NCBI RefSeq assembly: GCF_001279725.1
Contig: NZ_LGDE01000007.1
Coordinates: 1-15,135 of the forward strand
Source of the DNA: Streptomyces sp. WM4235
GTDB lineage: Bacteria > Actinomycetota > Actinomycetes > Streptomycetales > Streptomycetaceae
Length of the DNA stretch: 15,135 bases
Direction: 5' to 3'
Shown: piece by piece, positions 6,737-13,704 of the stretch
Layout of the letters: each line of letters opens with the position of its first letter
Numbering within the stretch: position 1 is the first letter of the stretch
Made by a program: the position numbers and the translations under genes
The notes under the pieces: model-generated
Told to the model about the DNA's origin: nothing
The model's input: the letters and a program-made list of their open reading frames with translations, nothing else
Databases searched by the model: none

Positions 6737-6757
6737 CCCGCCCCACCGGGTGGCGGG
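6737..6757 (-). terminator. GC hairpin after the small cysteine-containing gene
   Basis: CCCGCC (6737-6742) and GGCGGG (6752-6757) form a 6-bp stem 14 nt after the stop of the gene at 6771. There is no T-run, so this is at best a weak, U-less terminator of the kind seen in high-GC bacteria. Confidence 0.25.
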
Positions 6758-6770
6758 TGCCGGTGTCGGT

Positions 6771-7028
6771 CTACCCCGTCGTGTGGCGGGTGGCGTCCTT
6801 GCGGGCCAGGTCGCGGGAGCGGCGGGCCGGTCCGGTCCAGCCGCAGGTGCAGACGGCCAGGCAGAACGAGCCGCGTTCGGTCGTGTCGGTGGTGTGGCCG
6901 GTCGAGGGCTGTCGCACGGGCTCCTCGGGGTGACGAGGCTGCGGCACTGCGGCGAGCGGAGTGATCGGAGTCGCTTGGGTGTGCGGGTCCACTCCTCCAC
7001 GGTACCGGGCACGGTCGACCCGCGGCAC
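6771..7028 (-). CDS. Small protein with CxxxCxC motif (85 aa)
   Basis: The recognisable part is the C-terminal 35 residues: C56-x3-C60-x-C62-GW, then a basic segment GPARRSRDLARKDATRH ending near H82. It could be a small metal site, or half of one completed by a partner. The N-terminal part is Pro-rich and probably disordered. The GTG at 7028 is the longest start; a GTG at 6992 is also possible, but GGAGGA lies directly against it with no spacing. I have an impression that similar short proteins are frequent in Streptomyces, without a known function. It lies between the small membrane pair and a divergent lipoprotein gene. Confidence 0.55.
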   Translation of the reverse strand: MPRVDRARYRGGVDPHTQATPITPLAAVPQPRHPEEPVRQPSTGHTTDTTERGSFCLAVCTCGWTGPARRSRDLARKDATRHTTG

Positions 7029-7146
7029 CGGGCCCGGCGCGCCCGCGGCACCGCGCCGGCCCGTGACGGGAAACCCCGGACCTCGTTAAGCGGAGCGGGT
7101 GGGGGCCTCGGGCAAACAGCTGTCACGCGTTGGGGGTTGGCAGGCG

Positions 7147-7980
7147 ATGGTGGTGCACCAACACATGCGCAGACGAGGACGTGCCGGTGAGGCGGTGCTC
7201 GCCGTGGCGGTGGCCGTGACCGTGGCCGCGACGAGCGGATGCGGAAGCTCCGCCGGCGGTGACGATCGGCCCCCCGCGGACCCGGCCGCGGCGGTGCGCG
7301 GCGCCGCCGACGTGCTGGACGCGACCGGCAGCGCGAGGGCCCGTACGGCGATGGAGATGGCCACCGGCGGGACCCGGGTCACGATCCGGGGCGAGGGAGG
7401 TGTCGACTTCAAGAGCCGGATGGGCCAGCTCCTGGTGATGCTCCCGGCCGATGCGACCGGGAAGGCCGAACACCGGCCCATCACCGAACTCCTCGTCCCG
7501 GGGGCCCTCTACATGAAGAACCGGGGCGCGGGCGTCCCCGACGACAAGTGGGTCCGCGTCGACACGACGACCCTCGCCGACGGGAACCTCGTCACGGGCG
7601 GGGCCACCGACCCGCTCGCCGCGGTCGAGCTGCTGCGGGGCGCGCGGGACGTGACGTACGTGGGGAAGACCGAGGTGGCGGGCACCAAGGTGCGGCACTA
7701 CCGGGGGACCACGGACATCGGGCGGGCCGCGCGGAGTGCCTCGCCGGGGGTCAAGGGGGCGCTCGAAGCGGCGGCGAAAGGGTTCGGCACGGACACCGTG
7801 CCGTTCGACGCCTACCTGGACGAGGAAGGCCGGCTGCGGAAGGTCCGGCACCGTTTCACCTATGTCAACAATGGCGTGATCGATGTCTCCTCGACGACGC
7901 TGCTCTACGGGTTCGGTACTCCGGTGACCGTCGTACTACCCGCAAGTCGGGACATTTTCGCCGGGAAGATCGCCGGATAG
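7147..7980 (+). CDS. Lipoprotein, LppX/LprAFG-like
   Basis: This 277-residue protein has a basic N-terminus (HMRRRGRAGE), a hydrophobic segment (about 16-28) and a lipobox A-T-S-G-C with C32 as the lipidated residue, so it should be anchored to the outer face of the membrane. The mature part starts with GSSAGGDD and then alternates strands and helices (AMEMATGGTRVTIRGEGGVD; ALYMKN; KWVRVD; VTYVGKTEVAGTKVRHYRG; PFDAYLDEEGRLRKVRHRF). This is the pattern of LppX/LprG-type actinobacterial lipoproteins that hold lipids in a cup-shaped fold. The relation is a pattern judgement, not a search. The ATG at 7147 has GGGGG about 10 nt upstream; GTG 7099 (longer) and ATG 7165 (shorter) are alternatives. 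No paired transporter gene is next to it. Confidence 0.8.
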   Translation: MVVHQHMRRRGRAGEAVLAVAVAVTVAATSGCGSSAGGDDRPPADPAAAVRGAADVLDATGSARARTAMEMATGGTRVTIRGEGGVDFKSRMGQLLVMLPADATGKAEHRPITELLVPGALYMKNRGAGVPDDKWVRVDTTTLADGNLVTGGATDPLAAVELLRGARDVTYVGKTEVAGTKVRHYRGTTDIGRAARSASPGVKGALEAAAKGFGTDTVPFDAYLDEEGRLRKVRHRFTYVNNGVIDVSSTTLLYGFGTPVTVVLPASRDIFAGKIAG

Positions 7981-8072
7981 TCGGATCTCATGGTCCAGAC
8001 CACGCGAGCGGGCCATGGCCCGGTATCCGGAAATGGTCCATCCGTGTCATGCGCGCGGCGGCGTGCGCTCCC

Positions 8073-8078
8073 TACGCT
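8073..8078 (+). promoter_or_regulatory. Possible -10 hexamer for the 51-residue gene
   Basis: TACGCT fits the TAnnnT pattern of the main Streptomyces sigma factor, 48 nt upstream of the GTG at 8127. No convincing -35 hexamer is seen at the right distance, so the call is weak. Confidence 0.25.
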
Positions 8079-8126
8079 GGTAAGCCGAGCGCCGACGGGC
8101 GATGGCGGCAGAGAGAGGTGGCGCGC

Positions 8127-8282
8127 GTGACTCCCGCAGGCGGTACGACGGTGCAGGACCACGTGGCGCTCGCCGAGATCGAACTGTGCGGCGAGCTGAT
8201 CATCGCGGCCTCGGCGGCGGCCGAGGAGCGGCTGAGCCAGGATCGGATCGACGAGGTTCTGCTGGGCATCGGATACCCGTGA
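8127..8282 (+). CDS. Small conserved-looking acidic protein (51 aa)
   Basis: The product reads as two helices: ALAEIELCGELIIAASAAAEE, then a turn and DRIDEVLLGIGYP. It has no signal peptide or membrane span. A purine-rich AGAGAGG lies about 8 nt before the GTG at 8127; GTG 8118 is in frame and also possible. I recall similar short acidic proteins (AEIELYGELIIAAS type) as common in Streptomyces, without known function. It points toward csoR and ends 81 nt from that gene's stop. The composition and the ribosome site make it more likely real than not. Confidence 0.6.
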   Translation: MTPAGGTTVQDHVALAEIELCGELIIAASAAAEERLSQDRIDEVLLGIGYP

Positions 8283-8332
8283 CGAACCCGCCCCCAAACC
8301 CGCGCCGGTCACCGATCGCCGGTGGTGGACGG

Positions 8333-8353
8333 CGCGGGGGCCGGGCCCCCGCG
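8333..8353. terminator. GC hairpin between convergent orf51 and csoR
   Basis: CGCGGGGG (8333-8340) pairs perfectly with CCCCCGCG (8346-8353) around a 5-nt loop, in the 81-nt gap between two converging genes. There is no T-run on either strand, so it is a plausible bidirectional U-less terminator only. Confidence 0.45.
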
Positions 8354-8363
8354 GCCCCCGGGA

Positions 8364-8711
8364 TCAGGTGCGCAGCAGGCGGGCGATGGCCTTCGTGGCT
8401 TCCTCGACCTTGGCGTCGATCTCCGCCCCGCCCTTGACGGCGGCGTCCGCGACGCAGTGCCGCAGGTGCTCCTCCAGCAGTTGGAGCGCGAAGGACTGGA
8501 GGGCCTTCGTGCTCGCCGAGACCTGCGTGAGTATGTCGATGCAGTAGACGTCCTCGTCGACGAGGCGCTGCAGACCGCGGATCTGGCCCTCGATCCGACG
8601 CAGTCGCTTGAGGTGCTCGTCCTTCTGGTGGTGATAGCCGTGCACCGCCGCGACCGGGACCGCGTCGGCGTCGGCTTCCGGTCCGGAGCCCTCCGCCTCG
8701 ATGGTCGTCAT
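8364..8711 (-). CDS. csoR: Copper-sensing repressor CsoR
   Basis: This 115-residue all-helical repressor belongs to the CsoR/RcnR (DUF156) family. The copper ligands are C57, H82 and C86, spaced C-x24-H-x3-C exactly as in the Cu(I) sensor CsoR of Mycobacterium tuberculosis. That argues for copper rather than the nickel or sulphide branches. The DNA-binding, ligand-bearing core begins at HHQKDEHLKRLRRIEGQIRGLQRLV (27-51). The acidic N-terminal 20 residues are an extension of the kind seen in actinobacteria. ATG 8711 has GGGAGGA 4 nt upstream. A palindromic operator overlaps its own promoter, so it is probably autoregulated and released from DNA on Cu(I) binding. No copper chaperone or copper ATPase gene is adjacent, so its main targets should be elsewhere. 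It is divergent from pap. Confidence 0.95.
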   Translation of the reverse strand: MTTIEAEGSGPEADADAVPVAAVHGYHHQKDEHLKRLRRIEGQIRGLQRLVDEDVYCIDILTQVSASTKALQSFALQLLEEHLRHCVADAAVKGGAEIDAKVEEATKAIARLLRT

Positions 8712-8741
8712 GCGTCCTCCCGTGGTCCGGAACGAGGGATA

Positions 8742-8760
8742 TATACCCCTCATGGGTATA
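8742..8760. promoter_or_regulatory. CsoR operator palindrome
   Basis: TATACCC (8742-8748) and GGGTATA (8754-8760) form a perfect 7-bp inverted repeat around CTCAT, matching the known CsoR operator style (TACCC / GGGTA arms). It overlaps the AT-rich block, the likely -10 region of csoR read on the minus strand, 31 nt before its start codon. It is one of the few AT-rich spots in the window. Confidence 0.85.
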
Positions 8761-8839
8761 GGGTACCGGGCCCCGACCGTACGGGCAGGGGTCCGTGGTT
8801 GCCCACTCTGCCTGATGGAGCACACTGGGGAACGGCCGG

Positions 8840-8869
8840 TTAGCCGTGGCCGGGGGATGCGCCTAGCAT
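8840..8869 (+). promoter_or_regulatory. Candidate pap-pit promoter
   Basis: TTAGCC (8840-8845) and TAGCAT (8864-8869) are separated by 18 nt, a reasonable -35/-10 pair for the main sigma factor. The predicted start is near 8876, about 31 nt before the GTG of pap. I see no 11-nt GTTCACC repeats here. That agrees with published work in S. coelicolor reporting that the pap-pitH1 promoter is not bound by PhoP (recalled, not checked). Confidence 0.45.
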
Positions 8870-8906
8870 CAGCCTGACCGAACCCAATGCACCCCGAGGA
8901 CCTCAC

Positions 8907-9527
8907 GTGCGATTTCGTCTGACCCCCAGGGAGACGAGCTTCTACGACATGTTCGCCGCATCCGCGGACAACATCGTCACGGGCTCGAAGCTCCTGATGG
9001 AACTGCTCGGAGCGGACTCCTCCGCCCGAGCCGAGATCGCGGAGCGGATGCGGGCAGCGGAGCACGCGGGGGATGACGCCACCCACGCGATCTTCCACCA
9101 GCTGAACTCCTCCTTCATCACGCCGTTCGACCGCGAGGACATCTACAACCTGGCCTCCTGCCTCGACGACATCATGGACTTCATGGAGGAGGCGGTCGAC
9201 CTGGTCGTCCTCTACAACGTGGAGGAACTTCCCAAGGGCGTCGAGCAGCAGATCGAGGTACTGGCCAGGGCGGCCGAACTGACCGCCGAGGCCATGCCGC
9301 ACCTGCGCACCATGGACAACCTGACCGAGTACTGGATCGAGGTCAATCGCCTGGAGAACCAGGCCGACCAGATCCACCGCAAGCTGCTCGCGCAACTCTT
9401 CAACGGCAAGTACGACGCCATGGAGGTGCTGAAGCTCAAGCAGATCGTCGACGTCCTCGAAGAGGCCGCCGACGCGTTCGAGCACGTCGCGAACACGGTG
9501 GAGACCATCGCGGTCAAGGAGTCCTGA
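8907..9527 (+). CDS. pap: Pit accessory protein, DUF47/PhoU-like
   Basis: This 206-residue soluble helical protein belongs to the DUF47 (PhoU-divergent) family that accompanies Pit phosphate permeases. The family pattern is clear: FYDMFAASADNIV (12-24), an EHAGDDATHAIFHQL helix (52-66), then FITPFDREDIYNLASCLDDI (70-89), and a second three-helix half with EVNRLENQADQIHRKLL (144-160). The acidic E/D-rich helices resemble PhoU metal sites. It probably modulates Pit activity or its response to phosphate at the membrane. The GTG at 8907 follows GAGG about 8 nt upstream. The stop is 5 nt before the pit start, and the pit ribosome site lies inside this gene, so the two are co-translated. I recall pap-pitH1 being shown bicistronic in S. 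coelicolor. Confidence 0.93.
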   Translation: MRFRLTPRETSFYDMFAASADNIVTGSKLLMELLGADSSARAEIAERMRAAEHAGDDATHAIFHQLNSSFITPFDREDIYNLASCLDDIMDFMEEAVDLVVLYNVEELPKGVEQQIEVLARAAELTAEAMPHLRTMDNLTEYWIEVNRLENQADQIHRKLLAQLFNGKYDAMEVLKLKQIVDVLEEAADAFEHVANTVETIAVKES

Positions 9528-9532
9528 ACCTC

Positions 9533-10534
9533 GTGGACACCTTTGCTCTGATCGTGACCATCGGTGTCGCGCTCGGCTTCACCTATACCAACGGCTTCCA
9601 CGACTCGGCGAACGCCATCGCGACCTCGGTCTCGACGCGTGCGCTGACGCCGCGTGCCGCGCTCGCGATGGCCGCGGTGATGAACCTCGCCGGTGCCTTC
9701 CTGGGCAGCGGCGTGGCCAAGACGGTCAGCGAGGGGCTGATCGAGACGCCCCACGGCACCCGGGGGATGTGGATCCTCTTCTCGGCGCTGGTCGGTGCGA
9801 TCGTCTGGAACCTGATCACCTGGTACTTCGGACTGCCCTCGTCGTCCTCGCACGCGCTGTTCGGCGGCATGGTCGGCGCGGCGCTGGCCGGTGGCACGGA
9901 GGTCATCTGGACCGGCGTGGTCGACAAGGTCGTCATCCCGATGTTCGTCTCGCCGGTGGTGGGTCTGATCGTCGGTTACCTGGTGATGGTCGCCATCCTG
10001 TGGATGTTCCGCCGCGCCAACCCGCACAAGGCCAAGCGCGGTTTCCGCATAGCCCAGACCGTCTCCGCGGCGGGCATGGCCCTCGGCCACGGGCTCCAGG
10101 ACGCTCAGAAGACCATGGGCATCGTGATGATGGCCCTGGTCATCGCCGATGTGCAGGGAGCGGGCGACGCGATCCCGGTCTGGGTCAAGCTCGTGTGTGC
10201 CGTCATGCTGTCGCTCGGCACGTACGCGGGTGGCTGGCGCATCATGCGCACCCTCGGCCGCAAGATCATCGAGCTGGACCCGCCGCAGGGCTTCGCGGCC
10301 GAGACCACCGGCGCCTCGATCATGTTCGGCTCGGCGTACCTCTTCCACGCGCCGATCTCCACCACCCACGTGATCACCTCGGCGATCATGGGCGTGGGCG
10401 CCACGAAGCGGGTGAACGCGGTCCGCTGGGGCGTCGCCAAGAACATCATCCTCGGCTGGTTCATCACCATGCCGGCGGCCGCGCTCGTCGCCGCGGTGAG
10501 CTTCTGGATCGTGAACCTGGCCTTCGTGAACTAG
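9533..10534 (+). CDS. pit: Low-affinity inorganic phosphate permease (Pit)
   Basis: This 333-residue polytopic membrane protein belongs to the PiT family, which carries phosphate as a neutral metal-phosphate complex driven by protons. The family motifs appear in both inverted halves: NGFHDSANAIATSVSTRAL (20-38), LPSSSSHALFGG (101-112), GHGLQDAQKTMGI (185-197) and HAPISTTHVITSAIMG (272-287). About ten hydrophobic segments are evident. It lacks the long central hydrophilic loop of E. coli PitA, as is usual for the short bacterial and archaeal members. The GTG at 9533 has AAGGAG 11 nt upstream, inside the end of pap. Its name in S. coelicolor is pitH1. It is followed by a strong terminator and converges on pstB, placing low- and high-affinity phosphate uptake back to back. 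Confidence 0.96.
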   Translation: MDTFALIVTIGVALGFTYTNGFHDSANAIATSVSTRALTPRAALAMAAVMNLAGAFLGSGVAKTVSEGLIETPHGTRGMWILFSALVGAIVWNLITWYFGLPSSSSHALFGGMVGAALAGGTEVIWTGVVDKVVIPMFVSPVVGLIVGYLVMVAILWMFRRANPHKAKRGFRIAQTVSAAGMALGHGLQDAQKTMGIVMMALVIADVQGAGDAIPVWVKLVCAVMLSLGTYAGGWRIMRTLGRKIIELDPPQGFAAETTGASIMFGSAYLFHAPISTTHVITSAIMGVGATKRVNAVRWGVAKNIILGWFITMPAAALVAAVSFWIVNLAFVN

Positions 10535-10591
10535 CCGTCGGAACGCGTGGTGGTCGTCACGACGATCGCGCGCCGGGCACGACACGAAAGC

Positions 10592-10630
10592 GGGCCGGCT
10601 CCCCCCACCCAGGGGGAGCCGGCCCTTTTT
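10592..10630 (+). terminator. Strong intrinsic terminator of pap-pit
   Basis: GGGCCGGCTCCCCC (10592-10605) pairs perfectly with GGGGGAGCCGGCCC (10612-10625) around a 6-nt loop, and TTTTT follows at once (10626-10630). It is a textbook rho-independent terminator for transcription from pit. From the opposite side the same stem could slow transcription leaving pstB, but a T-run is nearly absent there. Confidence 0.93.
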
Positions 10631-10699
10631 CTTTCGCCTCGCGGTGGCACCGCCATGCAGCACCGCGGGACGTCTATCGCCACATCCGGGGGTCTGGGC

Positions 10700-11476
10700 T
10701 CAGCCGAAGCGACCCGAGATGTAGTCCTCGGTCGCCTGGACGGACGGGTTGGAGAAGATCCGGTCCGTGTCGTCGATCTCGACGAGCTTGCCGGGCTGGC
10801 CGACGGCGGCGAGGTTGAAGAACGCGGTGCGGTCCGAGACGCGGGCCGCCTGCTGCATGTTGTGCGTCACGATGACGATCGTGAAGCGCTCCTTGAGCTC
10901 CCCGATCAGGTCCTCGATCGCGAGGGTGGAGATCGGGTCGAGCGCGGAGCAGGGCTCGTCCATCAGCAGGACCTGGGGCTCGACCGCGATGGCGCGGGCG
11001 ATGCACAGGCGCTGCTGCTGGCCGCCGGAGAGGCCGGAGCCGGGCTTGTTCAGGCGGTCCTTGACCTCGTTCCAGAGGTTGGCGCCCTGGAGGGACTTCT
11101 CGACGATGTCCGTCAGCTCGGACTTCTTGAACGAGCCGTTCAGGCGCAGACCCGCCGCCACGTTGTCGAAGATCGACATGGTGGGGAAGGGGTTGGGGCG
11201 CTGGAAGACCATGCCGACCGTGCGGCGGACCGCGACCGGGTCCACGCCGGGGCCGTACAGGTTCTCGTCGTCCAGCAGGACCTTGCCCTCGACGCGGCCG
11301 CCGGGGGTGACCTCGTGCATGCGGTTGAGGGTGCGCAGGAAGGTGGACTTGCCGCAGCCGGAGGGGCCGATGAAGGCCGTCACGGAGCGGGGTTCCACGG
11401 TCATCGAGATGTCGTCGATGGCCTTGTGGGTGCCGTAGAAGGCGGAGAGGCCGCTGACGTCGATTCGCTTGGCCAT
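10700..11476 (-). CDS. pstB: Phosphate ABC transporter ATPase PstB
   Basis: This 258-residue ABC ATPase powers high-affinity phosphate import. Walker A is GPSGCGKST (37-45), the Q-loop Q92 is in FQRPNPFP, the signature is LSGGQQQR (149-156), Walker B is VLLMDE (169-174) and the switch histidine is H205 (THNMQQA). [21 protein letters not shown] and the short C-terminus ending [11 protein letters not shown] are typical of PstB rather than other ABC ATPases. It is the last gene of the operon, 29 nt after pstA. ATG 11476 is the family start, but no good ribosome site is next to it (GAAAG about 14 nt upstream), unlike its neighbours. Confidence 0.97.
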   Translation of the reverse strand: MAKRIDVSGLSAFYGTHKAIDDISMTVEPRSVTAFIGPSGCGKSTFLRTLNRMHEVTPGGRVEGKVLLDDENLYGPGVDPVAVRRTVGMVFQRPNPFPTMSIFDNVAAGLRLNGSFKKSELTDIVEKSLQGANLWNEVKDRLNKPGSGLSGGQQQRLCIARAIAVEPQVLLMDEPCSALDPISTLAIEDLIGELKERFTIVIVTHNMQQAARVSDRTAFFNLAAVGQPGKLVEIDDTDRIFSNPSVQATEDYISGRFG

Positions 11477-11505
11477 GAGGGGTCACATCGCTTTCATGAG
11501 TCGCG

Positions 11506-12588
11506 TCAGCGACCGGTCTTCGGGGCCTTCCAGCGGGCGATGCCGCGGGCCACCAGATTGAGGATCATGACGAAGGCGATCAGGACGAGCGCCGCCGCCC
11601 ATGCCCGGTCGTAGGAGGCTTCACTGCCGACCTTGTACTGCTCCCAGATGTAGAGGGGGAGCGAGGACTGGGCGCCTTCGAAGGGGTTGCCGTTGATGAG
11701 CTGCGAGCCGAAGACCAGCAGCATGATCGGCGCGGTCTCGCCGGCGATGCGGGCGACGGCCAGCATCACTCCGGTGGAGATGCCACCGATCGCGGTGGGG
11801 AGCACGACCTTGAGGATCATGCGCCACTTCGGCACGCCGAGGGCCAGGGCGGCCTCGCGCAGCTCGTTCGGTACGAGCTTGAGCATCTCCTCGGTGGAGC
11901 GGACCACCACGGGCATCATCAGGATCGACAGGGCCATCGCGCCGGCGAAGCCGGAGGGACCGAAGCCCAGCATCAGGTTCCAGGTCGTCAGGATGAACAG
12001 ACCCGCGACGATGGAGGGGATGCCGGTCATCACGTCGACGAAGAAGGTGACCGACCGGGCGAGCGGGCCCCGGCCGTACTCGACGAGGTAGACGGCGGTC
12101 AGCAGGCCGATGGGCGCGGCGATGGCGGTGGCCAGGGCGACCTGTTCGATGGTGCCGAGCAGGGCGTGGTAGACGCCGCCGCCGGGCTCGAAGCTGGTCA
12201 CGCCGTTCATGGAGTGGCCGAGGAAGTCCCCGCTGAGGACCTTCATGCCGCGGCTGATGGTGGTCCACAGCAGCGAGAGCAGCGGGATGACCGCGAGGAC
12301 GAAGCAGACCCAGACGACGGAGGTCGCGACCCGGTCCTTGGCCTGGCGGCGGTTCTCGATCACCGAGCTGGCGACGTACGTGACGGTGACGAAGAGCAGC
12401 GCGGCGAGCAGACCCCACTGGATCCTGCTGTCGAGGCCGAAGGCGAGGCCGATGCCGCTGCCGAGGACGATCGAGAGGGCGGCGATGCCGGCCGGTGCCC
12501 AGCGGGGCAGGCCACCGCGGGTGAGGGTGGCGGGGGCGACGGACTTGCGGGCCCGGGTGGGCTGCTGGTCCTGGAGGGTGTGGCTCAT
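11506..12588 (-). CDS. pstA: Phosphate ABC transporter permease PstA
   Basis: This 360-residue inner-membrane permease is one half of the phosphate channel. The binding-protein-dependent transport domain spans about 145-355, with the cytoplasmic EAA loop EAALALGVPKWRMILKVVLP (245-264) that docks on PstB. Upstream lie two extra hydrophobic segments (about 33-51 and 58-75) before the usual first span (91-108), so it is longer than E. coli PstA by an N-terminal extension common in actinobacteria. The ATG at 12588 shares its A with the TGA stop of pstC (TGATG), showing translational coupling. TGQ/GETAPIML (282-290) and the segment FEGAQSSLPLYIWEQ are PstA features. Confidence 0.97.
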   Translation of the reverse strand: MSHTLQDQQPTRARKSVAPATLTRGGLPRWAPAGIAALSIVLGSGIGLAFGLDSRIQWGLLAALLFVTVTYVASSVIENRRQAKDRVATSVVWVCFVLAVIPLLSLLWTTISRGMKVLSGDFLGHSMNGVTSFEPGGGVYHALLGTIEQVALATAIAAPIGLLTAVYLVEYGRGPLARSVTFFVDVMTGIPSIVAGLFILTTWNLMLGFGPSGFAGAMALSILMMPVVVRSTEEMLKLVPNELREAALALGVPKWRMILKVVLPTAIGGISTGVMLAVARIAGETAPIMLLVFGSQLINGNPFEGAQSSLPLYIWEQYKVGSEASYDRAWAAALVLIAFVMILNLVARGIARWKAPKTGR

Positions 12589-13577
12589 CAGGCGTTCGCC
12601 CCCGAGAAGTCCTTGCGGCGGGCGATGATCAGCCGGGCCGCGCCGTTGACCAGCAGGGTCAGGAGGAAGAGGACCAGACCGGAGGCGATCAGCGCGTCGC
12701 GACCGAACTCGTTGGCCTCGTCGAACTTCGCGGCGATGTTCTGCGCGAAGGTGCCGCCACCCGGGTCGAGGATGTGGCCGGAGATCAGGAAGCTCGGGGA
12801 GAGGACGGTCGCGACGGCCATGGTCTCGCCGAGGGCGCGGCCGAGGCCGAGCATCGAGGCGGAGATGACGCCGGAGCGGCCGAAGGGCAGCACCGACATG
12901 CGGATGACTTCCCAGCGGGTCGCGCCGAGGGCCAGGGCGGCCTCCTCGTTCATGCGCGGGACCTGGAGGAAGACCTCGCGGCTGACACTGGTCACGATCG
13001 GCAGGATCATGATCGCGAGCAGGATGCCGACGGTGAACAGCGAGCGGGCGACGCCGGGCTGGCTCTTGTCGAAGATGTACGTCCAGCCCAGGTACTCGTC
13101 GAGCCAGAGGTTCAGTCCGCCGAGCTGCGGGACGAGGAAGAGGGCGCCCCAGATGCCGTAGACGATCGACGGCACGGCGGCCAGCAGGTCGACCACGTAC
13201 GCCAGCGGCGTGGCCAGCTTGCGCGGCGCGTAGTGCGAGATGAAGAGGGCGATGCCGACGGCGATCGGAACCGCGATGACCATCGCGATGATCGAGCTGA
13301 CGACGGTGCCGAAGAGCAGGACGGCTATGCCGAAGACGGGGGGCGTGGCCGACGCGTTCCAGTCGAAGGTGGTGAAGAAGTTTCCTTCGTTCTCCGACAG
13401 GGCGATGGTCGCGCGGTAGGTGAGGAAGGCGGCGATCGACGCCATGATCACCAGGAGGGCGATGCCGGAACCCTTGGAGAGCCCGGCGAAGATCTTGTCA
13501 CCGGCGCGGCCGGTGGACCTCTCGCTCCTGGAGACGGGCGGAGCCGCGTCTGTCTGGGTGGGTGTGGTGGAAGCCAT
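12588..13577 (-). CDS. pstC: Phosphate ABC transporter permease PstC
   Basis: This 329-residue permease is the other half of the phosphate channel, with about six membrane spans. The EAA loop is EEAALALGATRWEVIRMSVL (211-230), and LAAVPSIVYGIWG (132-144) and GLGRALGETMAV (245-256) are PstC hallmarks. The ATG at 13577 is chosen because GGAAAG lies 4 nt upstream and the hydrophilic N-terminus starts there (ASTTPTQTDAAPP). The frame is open to 13685, but that extra part is Pro/Gly-rich, codes across predicted hairpins and is not expected in the family. It follows pstS after a structured 127-nt gap and overlaps pstA by one base. Confidence 0.96.
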   Translation of the reverse strand: MASTTPTQTDAAPPVSRSERSTGRAGDKIFAGLSKGSGIALLVIMASIAAFLTYRATIALSENEGNFFTTFDWNASATPPVFGIAVLLFGTVVSSIIAMVIAVPIAVGIALFISHYAPRKLATPLAYVVDLLAAVPSIVYGIWGALFLVPQLGGLNLWLDEYLGWTYIFDKSQPGVARSLFTVGILLAIMILPIVTSVSREVFLQVPRMNEEAALALGATRWEVIRMSVLPFGRSGVISASMLGLGRALGETMAVATVLSPSFLISGHILDPGGGTFAQNIAAKFDEANEFGRDALIASGLVLFLLTLLVNGAARLIIARRKDFSGANA

Positions 13578-13596
13578 GGTCTTTCCGGTCTGTGTG

Positions 13597-13610
13597 GGGG
13601 GCATGCCCCC
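13597..13610. other. Perfect 14-bp palindrome before pstC
   Basis: GGGGGCATGCCCCC is fully self-complementary and sits 19 nt before the pstC start codon, just upstream of its ribosome site. As RNA it could form a 5-bp stem with a CATG loop; as DNA it could be a protein site. Confidence 0.5.
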
Positions 13611-13651
13611 TGGCGGCGGTGCACCGGATTCCCCCGGGTGGAGGGGGAGGG

Positions 13652-13691
13652 TTTCCGGTGGCCTGATCGGACGGGATCCGGCCACCGGGAG
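13652..13691 (-). other. Strong intercistronic hairpin between pstS and pstC
   Basis: CCGGTGGCC-T-GATC (13655-13668) pairs with GATC-C-GGCCACCGG (13675-13688): 13 base pairs, one T/C mismatch, a 6-nt loop, and further weak pairing outward. On the transcript it starts 14 to 17 nt after the pstS stop. There is no U-tract, so it is more likely a processing or stability element, or partial terminator, than a full stop. Its outer arm (13655-13658) could instead pair with CCGGA at 13624-13628, an alternative fold. Confidence 0.75.
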
Positions 13692-13704
13692 GGAGAGTCT
13701 GGAA

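Noticed and set aside
5712..7190. 492-codon plus-strand frame over the PAP2 and small-gene region
   Set aside because: It crosses genes on both strands, and its Arg/Gly/Ala-rich composition marks it as a shadow.
8712..8906. PHO box upstream of pap
   Set aside because: I looked for GTTCACC-like cores at 11-nt spacing on both strands and found none, consistent with reports that this operon is not under PhoP control.
13578..13685. 36-residue longer N-terminus for PstC
   Set aside because: It would translate the palindrome and hairpin region into Pro/Gly-rich sequence, while the ATG at 13577 has a good ribosome site and the expected start.
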